From JBKEDC01 sp047971925 (GTDB taxonomy: Bacteria; Bacteroidota; Bacteroidia; Bacteroidales; Prolixibacteraceae), in contig JBKEAC010000157.1 of assembly GCA_047971925.1 (NCBI GenBank), positions 1-24,680 of the forward strand: 24,680 nt of DNA, read 5' to 3'. Shown here in pieces: positions 17,287 through 24,680 of this stretch. Each line of letters opens with the position of its first letter. Within the stretch, counting starts at the first letter, position 1. Under the pieces are notes generated by a model that worked only from the letters and a program-made list of their open reading frames with translations, was not told the origin of the DNA and made no database searches. The translations under genes were made by a program, and so were the position numbers.

Positions 17287-19083
17287 TTATTTACCAGAAC
17301 GCTTACGCTCATGTTCTTTCAAGTAGATCTTACGCATACGTAGTGATTTTGGAGTAATCTCTAGGTATTCATCAGCGCCGATATATTCCATCGCCTCTTC
17401 CAAACTAAATACAATTGGAGGAGCTAATTTCACTTTATCATCAGAACCCGATGCACGCATGTTAGTTAATTTCTTCGATGCGGTTGCATTAATCACGATA
17501 TCACCAGCACGGTTACTTTCACCGATAACCATTCCTTCATAAACTTCAACACCTGGAGCAATAAAGAAACGACCACGATCTTGCAATTTATTCAACGCAT
17601 AGGCAAATGTTTCACCTGGCTCTTTCACAATTAGCGAACCATTCTGACGTCCATCAATTTCACCTTTCATAGGTTGATACTCAATAAATCGGTGAGTCAT
17701 CACCGCTTCACCAGCAGTTCCTGTAAGCATATTTGTACGCAATCCGATAATACCACGCGATGGGATGTGGAAATCTAAGTGAATGCGATCGCCTTTTCTC
17801 ACCATATTTTGCATTTCACCTCTTCTCACCGATACAAGCTCAACCACTTTACCCGAAAACTCATCAGGCACATCAACGTGTAACTCTTCGATAGGCTCAC
17901 ACTTTACACCTCCAATTTCTTTAAATAAAACTTTAGGTTGTCCCACTTGCAATTCATAACCTTCTCGGCGCATTGTTTCAATCAAAACAGAAAGATGAAG
18001 AATACCTCGCCCGTAAACAGTAAATGAATCAGCTGTTTCACCTTGCTCAACACGAAGAGCCAAGTTTTTCTCTAACTCTTTATCCAAACGTTCTTTAATG
18101 TGGCGTGAAGTAACAAATTTTCCTTCTTGTCCAAAGAAAGGAGAATCATTAATTGTAAACACCATGCTCATTGTTGGTTCATCAACTGCAATTGGGTCGA
18201 GTGGTTCAGGATTAGTAATATCGCAAATAGTATCACCAATATCAAATCCTTCAATGCCAACCAAAGCACAAATATCACCATTTTGCATTGATTCTATTTT
18301 CTGACGTCCCAAGCCTGAGAACGTGTGAACCTCTTTAATTTTAGAACGCACAATTGAGCCATCGCGTTTGGCAAGTGCCACCTGCATGTTTTCGCGCAAT
18401 TCACCTCGATGAATTCTACCAATAGCAATACGTCCAACATATGATGAGTAATCTAAAGATGTAATCAACATCTGCGGAGTTCCATTATTTTCAACAGGAG
18501 CAGGAATATTTTCAAGAATACAATCAAGCAAAGGCGAAATATCTTCGGTTTTTTTGCTCAAATCGTTAGTCATCCAGCCTTCTTTTGCTGAGCCATAAAT
18601 AGTGGTAAACTCCAACTGCTCTTCAGTAGCATCGAGGCTAAACATCAAATCGAAAACTTGCTCATGCACTTCTTCAGGACGACAGTTTGGCTTATCAACC
18701 TTGTTAATCACTACAATTGGTTTCAAACCCAAAGCAAGGGCTTTTGAAAGTACGAAACGAGTTTGAGGCATTGTTCCTTCAAATGCATCTGCAAGCAAAA
18801 GCACGCCATCTGCCATATTCAAAACTCGCTCAACTTCTCCTCCGAAGTCGCTGTGACCTGGAGTATCAATGATATTAATTTTTGTTCCTTTATAATTAAC
18901 CGATACGTTCTTTGCTAAAATCGTGATTCCTCGTTCACGCTCAAGGTCGTTATTATCTAGCAACAAATCCTCATGTTTTTCATGCTCCTTTACCAAGTTG
19001 CAGTGATAAATAATTTTATCGACCAATGTCGTTTTTCCGTGGTCAACGTGTGCAATAATTGCAATGTTACGAATGTTTTGCAT
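17287..19083 (-). CDS. typA: Ribosome-associated GTPase TypA/BipA
   Basis: The protein has 598 residues, full length for the family. This EF-G-like translational GTPase acts in ribosome assembly and stress adaptation. Motifs: G1 AHVDHGKT (11-18), G2 RERGIT (49-54), G3 DTPGH (73-77), G4 NKVD (127-130) and G5 GSAKEGW near 163. Domain II and EF-G-like domains III and V follow; the BipA-specific C-terminal domain is present (PSRGIIGLRTNMLTGT near 462, then EGMVIGE). A -7 element lies 24 bp upstream (19107-19114). It is transcribed alone, convergent with era-der. Confidence 0.97.
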   Translation of the reverse strand: MQNIRNIAIIAHVDHGKTTLVDKIIYHCNLVKEHEKHEDLLLDNNDLERERGITILAKNVSVNYKGTKINIIDTPGHSDFGGEVERVLNMADGVLLLADAFEGTMPQTRFVLSKALALGLKPIVVINKVDKPNCRPEEVHEQVFDLMFSLDATEEQLEFTTIYGSAKEGWMTNDLSKKTEDISPLLDCILENIPAPVENNGTPQMLITSLDYSSYVGRIAIGRIHRGELRENMQVALAKRDGSIVRSKIKEVHTFSGLGRQKIESMQNGDICALVGIEGFDIGDTICDITNPEPLDPIAVDEPTMSMVFTINDSPFFGQEGKFVTSRHIKERLDKELEKNLALRVEQGETADSFTVYGRGILHLSVLIETMRREGYELQVGQPKVLFKEIGGVKCEPIEELHVDVPDEFSGKVVELVSVRRGEMQNMVRKGDRIHLDFHIPSRGIIGLRTNMLTGTAGEAVMTHRFIEYQPMKGEIDGRQNGSLIVKEPGETFAYALNKLQDRGRFFIAPGVEVYEGMVIGESNRAGDIVINATASKKLTNMRASGSDDKVKLAPPIVFSLEEAMEYIGADEYLEITPKSLRMRKIYLKEHERKRSGK

Positions 19084-19106
19084 TTTATGTTTTTCAAATG
19101 AAGGGA

Positions 19107-19114
19107 CAAAGATA
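19107..19114 (-). promoter_or_regulatory. -7 element for typA
   Basis: Minus-strand TATCTTTG with the start codon 24 bp downstream, implying a very short leader. No TTG is seen at the -33 position. Confidence 0.5.
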
Positions 19115-19306
19115 TACTTTCTATCTAGGTATAAATCATGATTATGAATTATTGATATAAAAGTGTGTAAATATTAATTTTCGTGTAATTTTAGCTCCAA
19201 TTTTTCATGTTTCAAGCTCTATCTTTAACACAAAAATTGTTCTTTCAAGAAAAATATCGATTTTTGTAGTCTAATTATTAATTATCATCACTAAAAAAAT
19301 TCATTT

Positions 19307-19558
19307 ATGGAAATTATTGGATCACTAATTACTGGGGCAATTGCCGGATGGTTGGCAGGTAAAGTCATGAACGGTGGCGGATTTGGCTTATTAATTAACA
19401 TCATCTTGGGAATCATTGGTGGCGCGGTGGGAAATAAACTATTTTCTTTTCTCGACCTTTCGATAGGCAACAACTGGATATCATCGGTAATCACTGGCAT
19501 GGTTGGTGCTATTATCATTTTATATATTATTTCTATACTTTCTTCGAAAAAGAAATAA
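19307..19558 (+). CDS. GlsB/YeaQ/YmgE-family small membrane protein
   Basis: The protein has 83 residues and is almost entirely hydrophobic, with three probable transmembrane helices. The glycine-rich pattern GSLITGAIAGWLAGKVMNGGG near the N-terminus, GIIGGAVGNKLF in the middle and a basic SSKKK end fit the transglycosylase-associated/GlsB family (PF04226). Members are often stress-induced, but their molecular role is unknown. The gene stands alone between typA (divergent) and ahpC. No consensus promoter is clear; the flanks are AT-rich. Confidence 0.85.
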   Translation: MEIIGSLITGAIAGWLAGKVMNGGGFGLLINIILGIIGGAVGNKLFSFLDLSIGNNWISSVITGMVGAIIILYIISILSSKKK

Positions 19559-19705
19559 ATTTCAAGCTGCGTTTCAGATAAACCTTCACTACACACGGGC
19601 TTATAACGCTAAGAATAGCTTTTCTTCATGCATTGTGTTTTAAGATAAATTCTATTGGTTTTTACTACATAATAGATTTCATCTAAAGTAGATAGAAAAA
19701 ATCAG

Positions 19706-19737
19706 TTTGATTGACATAATTAGATGCTTTATCTTTG
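19706..19737 (+). promoter_or_regulatory. ahpC promoter
   Basis: TTTG (19706-19709) and TATCTTTG (19730-19737) are separated by exactly 20 bp and lie 41 bp before the start codon. An ATAG-N7-CTAA half-site at 19672-19686 resembles half of an OxyR operator but lacks the properly spaced second half. Confidence 0.75.
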
Positions 19738-19777
19738 CTTTCGATAATTAAGATATAAACATTAAAAAAATAATATC

Positions 19778-20341
19778 ATGTCACAAATTGGAAAACAAAT
19801 TGTAGATTTTAACGTACAATCATTCGCAAACAATGAATTTAAAGCCGTATCGAAAAACGATGTTTTAGGAAAATGGTCGGTATTCTTTTTCTATCCAGCC
19901 GATTTCACATTCGTTTGCCCTACCGAGCTAGAAGATTTAGCCGACAATTATGCTGAATTCAAAAAAATCGGTGTAGAAGTATATTCTGTATCAACCGACA
20001 CTCACTTCGTGCATAAAGCATGGAAAGAGGCTTCTGCTCGTATCAAGAAAATTGAATATCCGATGTTAGCCGATCCTACAGGTGTTCTTTCGCGCGGATT
20101 TGATGTAATGATTGAAGAAGTTGGTTTGGCTGAACGTGGAACTTTTGTGGTAAATCCTGCTGGGGAAATCGTGGCCTATGAAGTGGTGGCAGGCAATGTG
20201 GGAAGAGATGCTTCTGAATTGCTTCGTAAAATTAAAGCCCTTCAATTTGTAGCCTCTCATCCTGCTGAAGTTTGCCCTGCAAAATGGCAAGAAGGACAGG
20301 CAACTCTTGAGCCTAGCATTGACCTTGTAGGCATTTTATAA
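19778..20341 (+). CDS. ahpC: Alkyl hydroperoxide reductase subunit C (typical 2-Cys peroxiredoxin)
   Basis: The protein has 187 residues and reduces hydrogen peroxide, organic hydroperoxides and peroxynitrite; it is re-reduced by AhpF. The peroxidatic cysteine is C47 in DFTFVCPTE, and the resolving cysteine is C166 in HPAEVCPAKW, one residue later than the E. coli numbering (46/165). The GTF(V)V and (V)GRD segments that mark the AhpC class are present. It has its own strong promoter at 19706-19737. ahpF follows after 114 bp, with a hairpin in between that may lower ahpF expression relative to ahpC. Confidence 0.97.
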   Translation: MSQIGKQIVDFNVQSFANNEFKAVSKNDVLGKWSVFFFYPADFTFVCPTELEDLADNYAEFKKIGVEVYSVSTDTHFVHKAWKEASARIKKIEYPMLADPTGVLSRGFDVMIEEVGLAERGTFVVNPAGEIVAYEVVAGNVGRDASELLRKIKALQFVASHPAEVCPAKWQEGQATLEPSIDLVGIL

Positions 20342-20380
20342 GCACCCCCACAAACAAATAATACAACAATCACACTATCC

Positions 20381-20411
20381 GAAAGGGGAAGGCATTCGCC
20401 CTTCCCCTTTC
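20381..20411 (+). terminator. Hairpin between ahpC and ahpF, possible attenuator
   Basis: GAAAGGGGAAGG (20381-20392) pairs perfectly with CCTTCCCCTTTC (20400-20411). Only a weak, interrupted T stretch follows, so it may terminate partially or stabilise the ahpC transcript. Confidence 0.6.
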
Positions 20412-20455
20412 CCATTTCTCTGAATTACAATCATTCACCTTCAATTACAATCAAC

Positions 20456-22003
20456 ATGATACTCAACGAACAACTCACTCAACAAGTAAAAAGCTTATTC
20501 CAAAACTTGAAAAGCAAATTCACCCTTCTCATTACTGCGGAAACTAATCACCCCCAACGCAATCATTTAATCGAGTTCCTCGATGAAGTTGCAGCCTGTT
20601 CCGATAAAATCGGCTTAAAAGAAATAGCAGGCTCTGGACTTTCGTTCCAAATTGAAAAAGACGGTGAAATTGCTCCCATCACATTTCGTGCAATTCCTAA
20701 TGGGCACGAGTTTACATCGCTACTACTTGCTATTTTAAACTTCGATGGCATAGGCAAGAATATTCCCGATGCATTGACTATTCAACGCATTCAAAACATA
20801 AAAACACCCATTCACATCAATAGCTACATTTCGCTCACTTGTACAAATTGCCCCGAAGTGGTTCAAGCTCTCAACATCATGGCAATCTTTAATTCAAACA
20901 TTAAACATTGCATCATTGATGGAAGTATCAATCAAGCTGAAGTTGAAGCTTTAAACATTCAAGCTGTACCAACAATATATGCCAATGACAAGGTGCTTCA
21001 TGTGGGGCGTTCCTCATTAGGTGAATTGCTCGAAAAATTAGAAAAAGCAAGCGGAACCAGCTTCAATTTAAGCGAAAGCGAAACCAAACATTACGATGTG
21101 GTTGTGGTGGGCGGTGGTCCTGCTGGAAGTTCAGCGGCTATTTATTCGGCACGAAAAGGATTAAAAACAGCAATCATTGCCGAAAAAATTGGTGGACAAG
21201 TCACAGAAACCGTTGATATTGAAAACCTCATATCGGTTCCAAAAACTACTGGAGCTCAGCTTGCCGCCAACTTAAAATTACATTTATCAGATTATCCGAT
21301 TGATATTTTTGAAAACCGCCGAATAGAAAGTTTTCAACTTGAAAATAACACCAAAATTTTAACTAGCAACTTAGGTGAAACCATCAGTACTCCAGCCCTC
21401 ATAATTGCTACAGGTGCTAGCTGGAGAAAACTCAATGTGCCTGGCGAAAACAATTACATTGGTTCGGGCGTGGCCTTTTGCACACACTGCGACGGACCTT
21501 TCTATAAAGGAAAAAAAGTAGCGGTTGTGGGCGGAGGAAACTCTGGACTTGAAGCTGCTATCGACTTGGCTTCAATTGCCACAGAAGTAACGGTTATTGA
21601 ATTTATGGACAGTTTGAAAGGCGACCAAGTTCTACAAAAGAAGCTTAGTGAATTTTCAAATGTAAAAATCATGACAAACACCGCTACCACAGAAATCTTG
21701 GGTAATGGCAGTAAAGTAACCGCCTTGAAGCACAAAAACCGAAGCACTAACCAAGAAGAAACACTTGAATTAGACGGTGTGTTTGTGCAAATCGGATTGA
21801 AAGCTAATAGCGATGTTTTTGCTCAAGTTCTTGAAACCAATCGCATGGGCGAGATTTTAATTGATGCACATTGTCGAACCAAAGTTCCTGGAATTTATGC
21901 CGCTGGCGATGTTTCGGAAGTACCCTACAAGCAAATTATTATTGCCATGGGCGAAGGTGCAAAAGCAGCATTATCAGCATTCGAAGATCGAATTAGAAGC
22001 TAG
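20456..22003 (+). CDS. ahpF: Alkyl hydroperoxide reductase subunit F (NADH:AhpC disulfide reductase)
   Basis: The protein has 515 residues and passes electrons from NADH through FAD and two redox-active disulfides to AhpC. The N-terminal thioredoxin-like double domain (1-200) carries CTNC with C129 and C132, the same numbers as in E. coli. The thioredoxin-reductase-like part has the FAD motif GGGPAGS (219-225), ATGASWRKLNVPGE near 318, the second disulfide C342/C345 (CTHCDGP), the NADH motif GGGNSG (359-364) and the final FAD motif GIYAAGDVSEVPYKQI. All catalytic cysteines are present. The start ATG follows the ahpC hairpin by 44 bp; a bidirectional terminator follows the gene. Confidence 0.97.
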   Translation: MILNEQLTQQVKSLFQNLKSKFTLLITAETNHPQRNHLIEFLDEVAACSDKIGLKEIAGSGLSFQIEKDGEIAPITFRAIPNGHEFTSLLLAILNFDGIGKNIPDALTIQRIQNIKTPIHINSYISLTCTNCPEVVQALNIMAIFNSNIKHCIIDGSINQAEVEALNIQAVPTIYANDKVLHVGRSSLGELLEKLEKASGTSFNLSESETKHYDVVVVGGGPAGSSAAIYSARKGLKTAIIAEKIGGQVTETVDIENLISVPKTTGAQLAANLKLHLSDYPIDIFENRRIESFQLENNTKILTSNLGETISTPALIIATGASWRKLNVPGENNYIGSGVAFCTHCDGPFYKGKKVAVVGGGNSGLEAAIDLASIATEVTVIEFMDSLKGDQVLQKKLSEFSNVKIMTNTATTEILGNGSKVTALKHKNRSTNQEETLELDGVFVQIGLKANSDVFAQVLETNRMGEILIDAHCRTKVPGIYAAGDVSEVPYKQIIIAMGEGAKAALSAFEDRIRS

Positions 22004-22009
22004 CCATTA

Positions 22010-22051
22010 CAAAAAAAGGAGGACAACATTTCGTGGTTGCCCTCCTTTTTC
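22010..22051. terminator. Bidirectional terminator between ahpF and the DUF481 gene
   Basis: A stem of AAAAAGGAGG and CAAC paired with GTTG and CCTCCTTTTT (one mismatch) lies just after ahpF. T runs on both strands let it serve ahpF (+) and the convergent DUF481 gene (-). Confidence 0.85.
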
Positions 22052-22104
22052 AATTTTCATCACCGACAATAATTTATTCCTGCCAGAAAACTCAATTCAT
22101 CAGC

Positions 22105-23124
22105 TTAATTCCAATCCCACCCAATGCTCGTTTGAAAAACATAATCGCCTTTATCAACGCCCGATGTTTGCGGTTTTGAATCGAAATCATGCACAAAACT
22201 AGCTTTAAAATAAAAATCAAGAGGTAAATCCCATTTCATTGAAAGATCAGAATTTAAACGCACACGACCACTAGTTGTAAACGATGGATACATGGTTGTT
22301 CCAGCCGATATTGAAAAATCGCCCATATCATAAGCATCAAAATTCACAGCTAGCAAACCCTCCATGTTATTTGCTTTATTATAATCGGGAGCACCATATT
22401 TTTCACCAGTGTATGCCATACCTAGCCCCCCTTGCAGCAACAAGCCATTTTTGCGAATAAAATAGATACCCAATCCTAAAGAAGTTGTAGCCCGAAGATT
22501 CAAATTTTGCTCTGTGCTTTCCAAAAGGTCAACTCCCACAAATGCATAAGCTTTTGCACCAACATTTCGATTGGTTTTAATATTCCCTGCATTTCGTCGA
22601 GAAGTTTCCACCTCATCTTGCGAAGCCACTAAGCCATTATATGACATGGAAAATCTCCACTTATCTCCCGTATATTTAGCCGCAGCTGAAGAAGAAAATT
22701 GCTGCACCGAATTCGCCTTTGCAAACGAATAGCCCGCTGCAATCGACAGACTCACTCGCTCAAAAAACTTATTATCGAAAGTTTCAATTGCCACAATGTC
22801 ACTAATTTCAACAAACTTCAAACCATCACTGGTAAACACGATCGCTTGCTTTGCTGTTGGACTATACGACAAGCTTCCCACATATCGTTCATTGCTCGTT
22901 GTGTGCACAATAACCTGTGTAACAGTTGAAATATTAGTTACTTCATCCCAATCTACTTTAAATTCTGAGTCGGCATAATCTGTATCAAACACCATCACTT
23001 TTCTCGATAACGATTTTAAATCTCCAATCATTCGATCGCCGTTTGAAACAGTAATCGTGTCCCTTTGTGCAAAAACCACATTTGCTGCCAAGAATGCAAG
23101 GGAAATTAAAATTGCCTTTTTCAT
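22105..23124 (-). CDS. DUF481-type outer-membrane beta-barrel protein
   Basis: The protein has 339 residues. A signal peptide (about 1-20, ending NVVFAQ) is followed by a soluble region of about 100 residues with repeated ITVSNGDRMIGDLKSLSRK- and VHTTSNERYVGSLSYS-like strands, then a barrel of alternating strands (for example YSFAKANSVQQFSSSAAAKY, LNLRATTSLGLGIYFIR) ending in FQTSIGWDWN. The layout fits the DUF481 family (YdiY-like salt-induced outer-membrane proteins). Its function is unknown. It is monocistronic, convergent with ahpF, and shares its terminator. Confidence 0.82.
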   Translation of the reverse strand: MKKAILISLAFLAANVVFAQRDTITVSNGDRMIGDLKSLSRKVMVFDTDYADSEFKVDWDEVTNISTVTQVIVHTTSNERYVGSLSYSPTAKQAIVFTSDGLKFVEISDIVAIETFDNKFFERVSLSIAAGYSFAKANSVQQFSSSAAAKYTGDKWRFSMSYNGLVASQDEVETSRRNAGNIKTNRNVGAKAYAFVGVDLLESTEQNLNLRATTSLGLGIYFIRKNGLLLQGGLGMAYTGEKYGAPDYNKANNMEGLLAVNFDAYDMGDFSISAGTTMYPSFTTSGRVRLNSDLSMKWDLPLDFYFKASFVHDFDSKPQTSGVDKGDYVFQTSIGWDWN

Positions 23125-23287
23125 ATCATTTCTAATTAAAATTTAATTTCATCAATAAAAAATCATCTATATTGGCACGAATATAGTCAATAGAAATTAA
23201 ATTTAAGCTCTGTTGGCACAAATTATCAGGACTAAAAATAAATCTTTAAAAATGACGATGAAAAAATTGCTTTTTTTTTCAAAACTA

Positions 23288-23318
23288 TTGTGTAATTCAA
23301 AACTAAGATATATCTTTG
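23288..23318 (+). promoter_or_regulatory. tRNA-His promoter
   Basis: TTG (23288-23290) and TATCTTTG (23311-23318) with 20 bp between them, ending 19 bp before the tRNA. Confidence 0.75.
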
Positions 23319-23337
23319 CAACGCAATTACAGAAATG

Positions 23338-23414
23338 GTGGTTGTAGCTCAGTAGGTTAGAGCGTCGGATTGTGGTTCCGAAGGTCGCCGGTTCGAGCCC
23401 GGTCTTCCACCCCA
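23338..23414 (+). tRNA. tRNA-His (anticodon GTG), CCA encoded
   Basis: A cloverleaf can be drawn with D arm GCTC/GAGC, anticodon arm TCGGA-TTGTGGT-TCCGA and T arm GCCGG-TTCGAGC-CCGGT, with CCA at 23412-23414. A G at 23337 faces C73 (23411), giving the extra G-1:C73 pair that identifies histidine tRNA. In the acceptor stem GTGGTTG faces CTTCCAC, leaving two adjacent U-U mismatches (5-68 and 6-67), which is unusual. Promoter and terminator are both consensus-like. Confidence 0.93.
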
Positions 23415-23420
23415 TTGCAG

Positions 23421-23447
23421 AAGCACATCGAAAGATGTGCTTTTTTT
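23421..23447 (+). terminator. Rho-independent terminator of tRNA-His
   Basis: AAGCACATC pairs with GATGTGCTT around a GAAA loop (23430-23433) and is followed by a T run, 6 bp after the CCA. Confidence 0.93.
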
Positions 23448-23483
23448 GTTTCCACCTATTTGCAAATTCTCAAATATAAAGAT

Positions 23484-23695
23484 TTAGGAACGTCAGCGCA
23501 CAAGAACAACATATGCGTTCCTAACTACTTAGGAACGCAAATATACTACTCCTTTGACTCACCTCAGAAGTTAGGAAAGCATGAAATGTGCTGATTCAAA
23601 CGACTAAAAAAACTGTTTTTCAGACATGTTTTGAGACGCACGCTCTCCGCCACATTCGCGGCGGAACCTCATTAGCCACAGATTTCAATCTGTGG
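23484..23695. repeat. Cluster of short inverted repeats
   Basis: Three hairpins follow one another. TGCGTTCCTAA/TTAGGAACGCA (arms 23514-23524 and 23529-23539) has an extra TTAGGAACG at 23484-23492. TCCGCC/GGCGGA lies at 23646-23651 and 23660-23665. CCACAGATT/AATCTGTGG lies at 23676-23684 and 23687-23695. No gene is present. They resemble the small palindromes dispersed through Bacteroidota intergenic regions. Confidence 0.65.
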
Positions 23696-23922
23696 TACAA
23701 ATCGGTGCAAGCTTTAGTATAACGATACATGATTTAAATTCAGTGCTATAGATTATATCTATTATACGCATTTCAGGTGTCTTACCTACGGCACTTTGAT
23801 TAGTTTCGCATTGTATCCCCACAATGAATTGGGCTAATAAGATGTCGTCGCACTGCGACTGGAATGGAACAATATTAGACGTGATTGCCGTTCCCGGTTA
23901 TGTAGTTTTCTTGGGTTGTAGT

Positions 23923-23943
23923 GAGACGCATTCAATGCGTCTC
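23923..23943. repeat. Perfect GAGACGCATT hairpin
   Basis: GAGACGCATT (23923-23932) and AATGCGTCTC (23934-23943) are perfect complements around a single C. The best-preserved copy of the hairpin type found at 1469, 2204 and 2324. The following 26 bp (23951-23976) match 1511-1536 with one difference. Confidence 0.85.
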
Positions 23944-24130
23944 TACGGCAGCGTTTCGGATTGCCATTCGGGATTATTTCAGGCTTGCATGTTTTGTATG
24001 ATTTGAAGTTGATTTGAAGTTTTGTGCAGGATAATCCCGATAGGGATTGAAGATAGTAGCATGGTGCATCGCACTATGTGAACGGACAAGCATCGACAAA
24101 GCGCCGACAGGTGCGAAAGAGAACATTAAT

Positions 24131-24433
24131 AACCCTGCATGCCGAAATTAAAGTCTGTTTAATTTTTGCCATTTTACGAATAGCTGTCATAATTCGAATT
24201 TTAAAAAATTTCATCTGAGAAGAAAATAAAAACATGAAAGACGATCGATTAAAATCCGACCGGTCGTCATATACATACAAATACTTTCGAGCAAGTTTTT
24301 AGTCATTTTGGCGAATTTTTATTCATTTTATTTGCTAAATCATTTGAATACTGCAAAATACACAACGTTATTTAGAATGATTAAGAGTTATCTTGGCGAT
24401 TTTTAGGCGTGAATTGTAACATTAAATACTTAA
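24131..24433 (+). repeat. Conserved leader of the 43-bp array, copy B
   Basis: The counterpart of 1576-1877 in the same orientation, ending at the same place relative to the first array unit. The segment around the hairpin (24240-24268) is identical to copy A. The frame that is open in copy A stops here at codon 23 (TAG), which supports a noncoding role. Confidence 0.85.
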
Positions 24434-24680
24434 CTGAATTCAGTTTTTGTCATACAGGACTCCTATCTGTTAAAATCTGAATTCAGTTTTTGTTATACAG
24501 TACTCCTATTTGGTGATAACTGAATTCAGTTTTTGTAATACAGGACTTCTATATGGTGAAAACTGAATTCAGTTTTTGTTATACAGGACTCCTATATGGT
24601 GAAAACTGAATTCAGTTTTTGTAATACAGGACTCCTATATGGTGAAAACTGAATTCAGTTTTTGTAATACAGGACTCCTA
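24432..24680 (+). repeat. Tandem array of 43-bp units, array B (continues past the right edge)
   Basis: CTGAATTCAG cores begin at 24434, 24477, 24520, 24563, 24606 and 24649, again exactly 43 bp apart. The first two or three units are the most divergent and later ones match array A. The window ends within the array, so its true length is unknown. Confidence 0.95.

Noticed and set aside
19672..19697. OxyR operator upstream of ahpC
   Set aside because: Only one ATAG-N7-CTAA half-site fits; the second half is not at the required spacing.

Overview
The window looks like a chromosomal contig from an AT-rich member of the Bacteroidota. The evidence is a Bacteroidota-type 16S rRNA 5' end, promoters with the phylum's TAnnTTTG -7 element, a PorV-type protein of the type IX secretion system, a Bat (aerotolerance) operon, and a Bacteroides-type N-succinylornithine carbamoyltransferase (Pro90). 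The left end lies inside a 16S gene and the right end inside a tandem repeat array. Both are multi-copy sequences, so the ends are probably assembly breakpoints (inference).

Layout. 1-800: 5' part of a 16S rRNA gene (minus strand), with two tandem promoters behind it at 941-972 and 1090-1119. 1380-2560: a gene-free repeat island with a ~300-bp conserved leader, an array of 43-bp units, flanking direct repeats, small hairpins and a GC-rich segment. 2634-3764: porV-like gene (minus). 3938-10315: six tightly packed minus-strand genes reading moxR, DUF58, DUF4381-like, batA, a batB-TPR fusion and batD. These form a membrane/periplasm-associated MoxR-Bat system. 10796-11749: argF'. 12039-14194: kbl and tdh, two-step threonine catabolism to glycine and acetyl-CoA, closed by a strong terminator. 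14250-14884: gene-poor, with a palindrome cluster and a possible gene remnant. 14885-17128: era and der, two ribosome-assembly GTPases. 17287-19083: typA/bipA (minus). 19307-19558: a small GlsB/YeaQ-type membrane protein. 19778-22003: ahpC and ahpF, a complete NADH-driven peroxidase pair. 22105-23124: a DUF481-type outer-membrane barrel (minus). 23338-23414: tRNA-His. 23415-24680: a second repeat island that repeats the 1576-2195 leader and array.

The genes are ordinary housekeeping and stress functions. The most unusual content is the repeat family. The same ~300-bp leader occurs twice in the same orientation, each time followed by 43-bp units. Each unit holds two alternating dyads whose centres are 21.5 bp apart. 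The plus-strand RNA of a unit can fold into a long hairpin in which four of the five non-Watson-Crick positions are G-U wobbles, which points to selection at the RNA level. The spacers are as conserved as the palindromes, so this is not a CRISPR. I do not recognise the family.

Secondary oddities are a collinear but heavily substituted 16S segment at 1-215, two adjacent U-U mismatches in the tRNA-His acceptor stem, and a repeated 11-bp palindrome cluster at 14350-14404.
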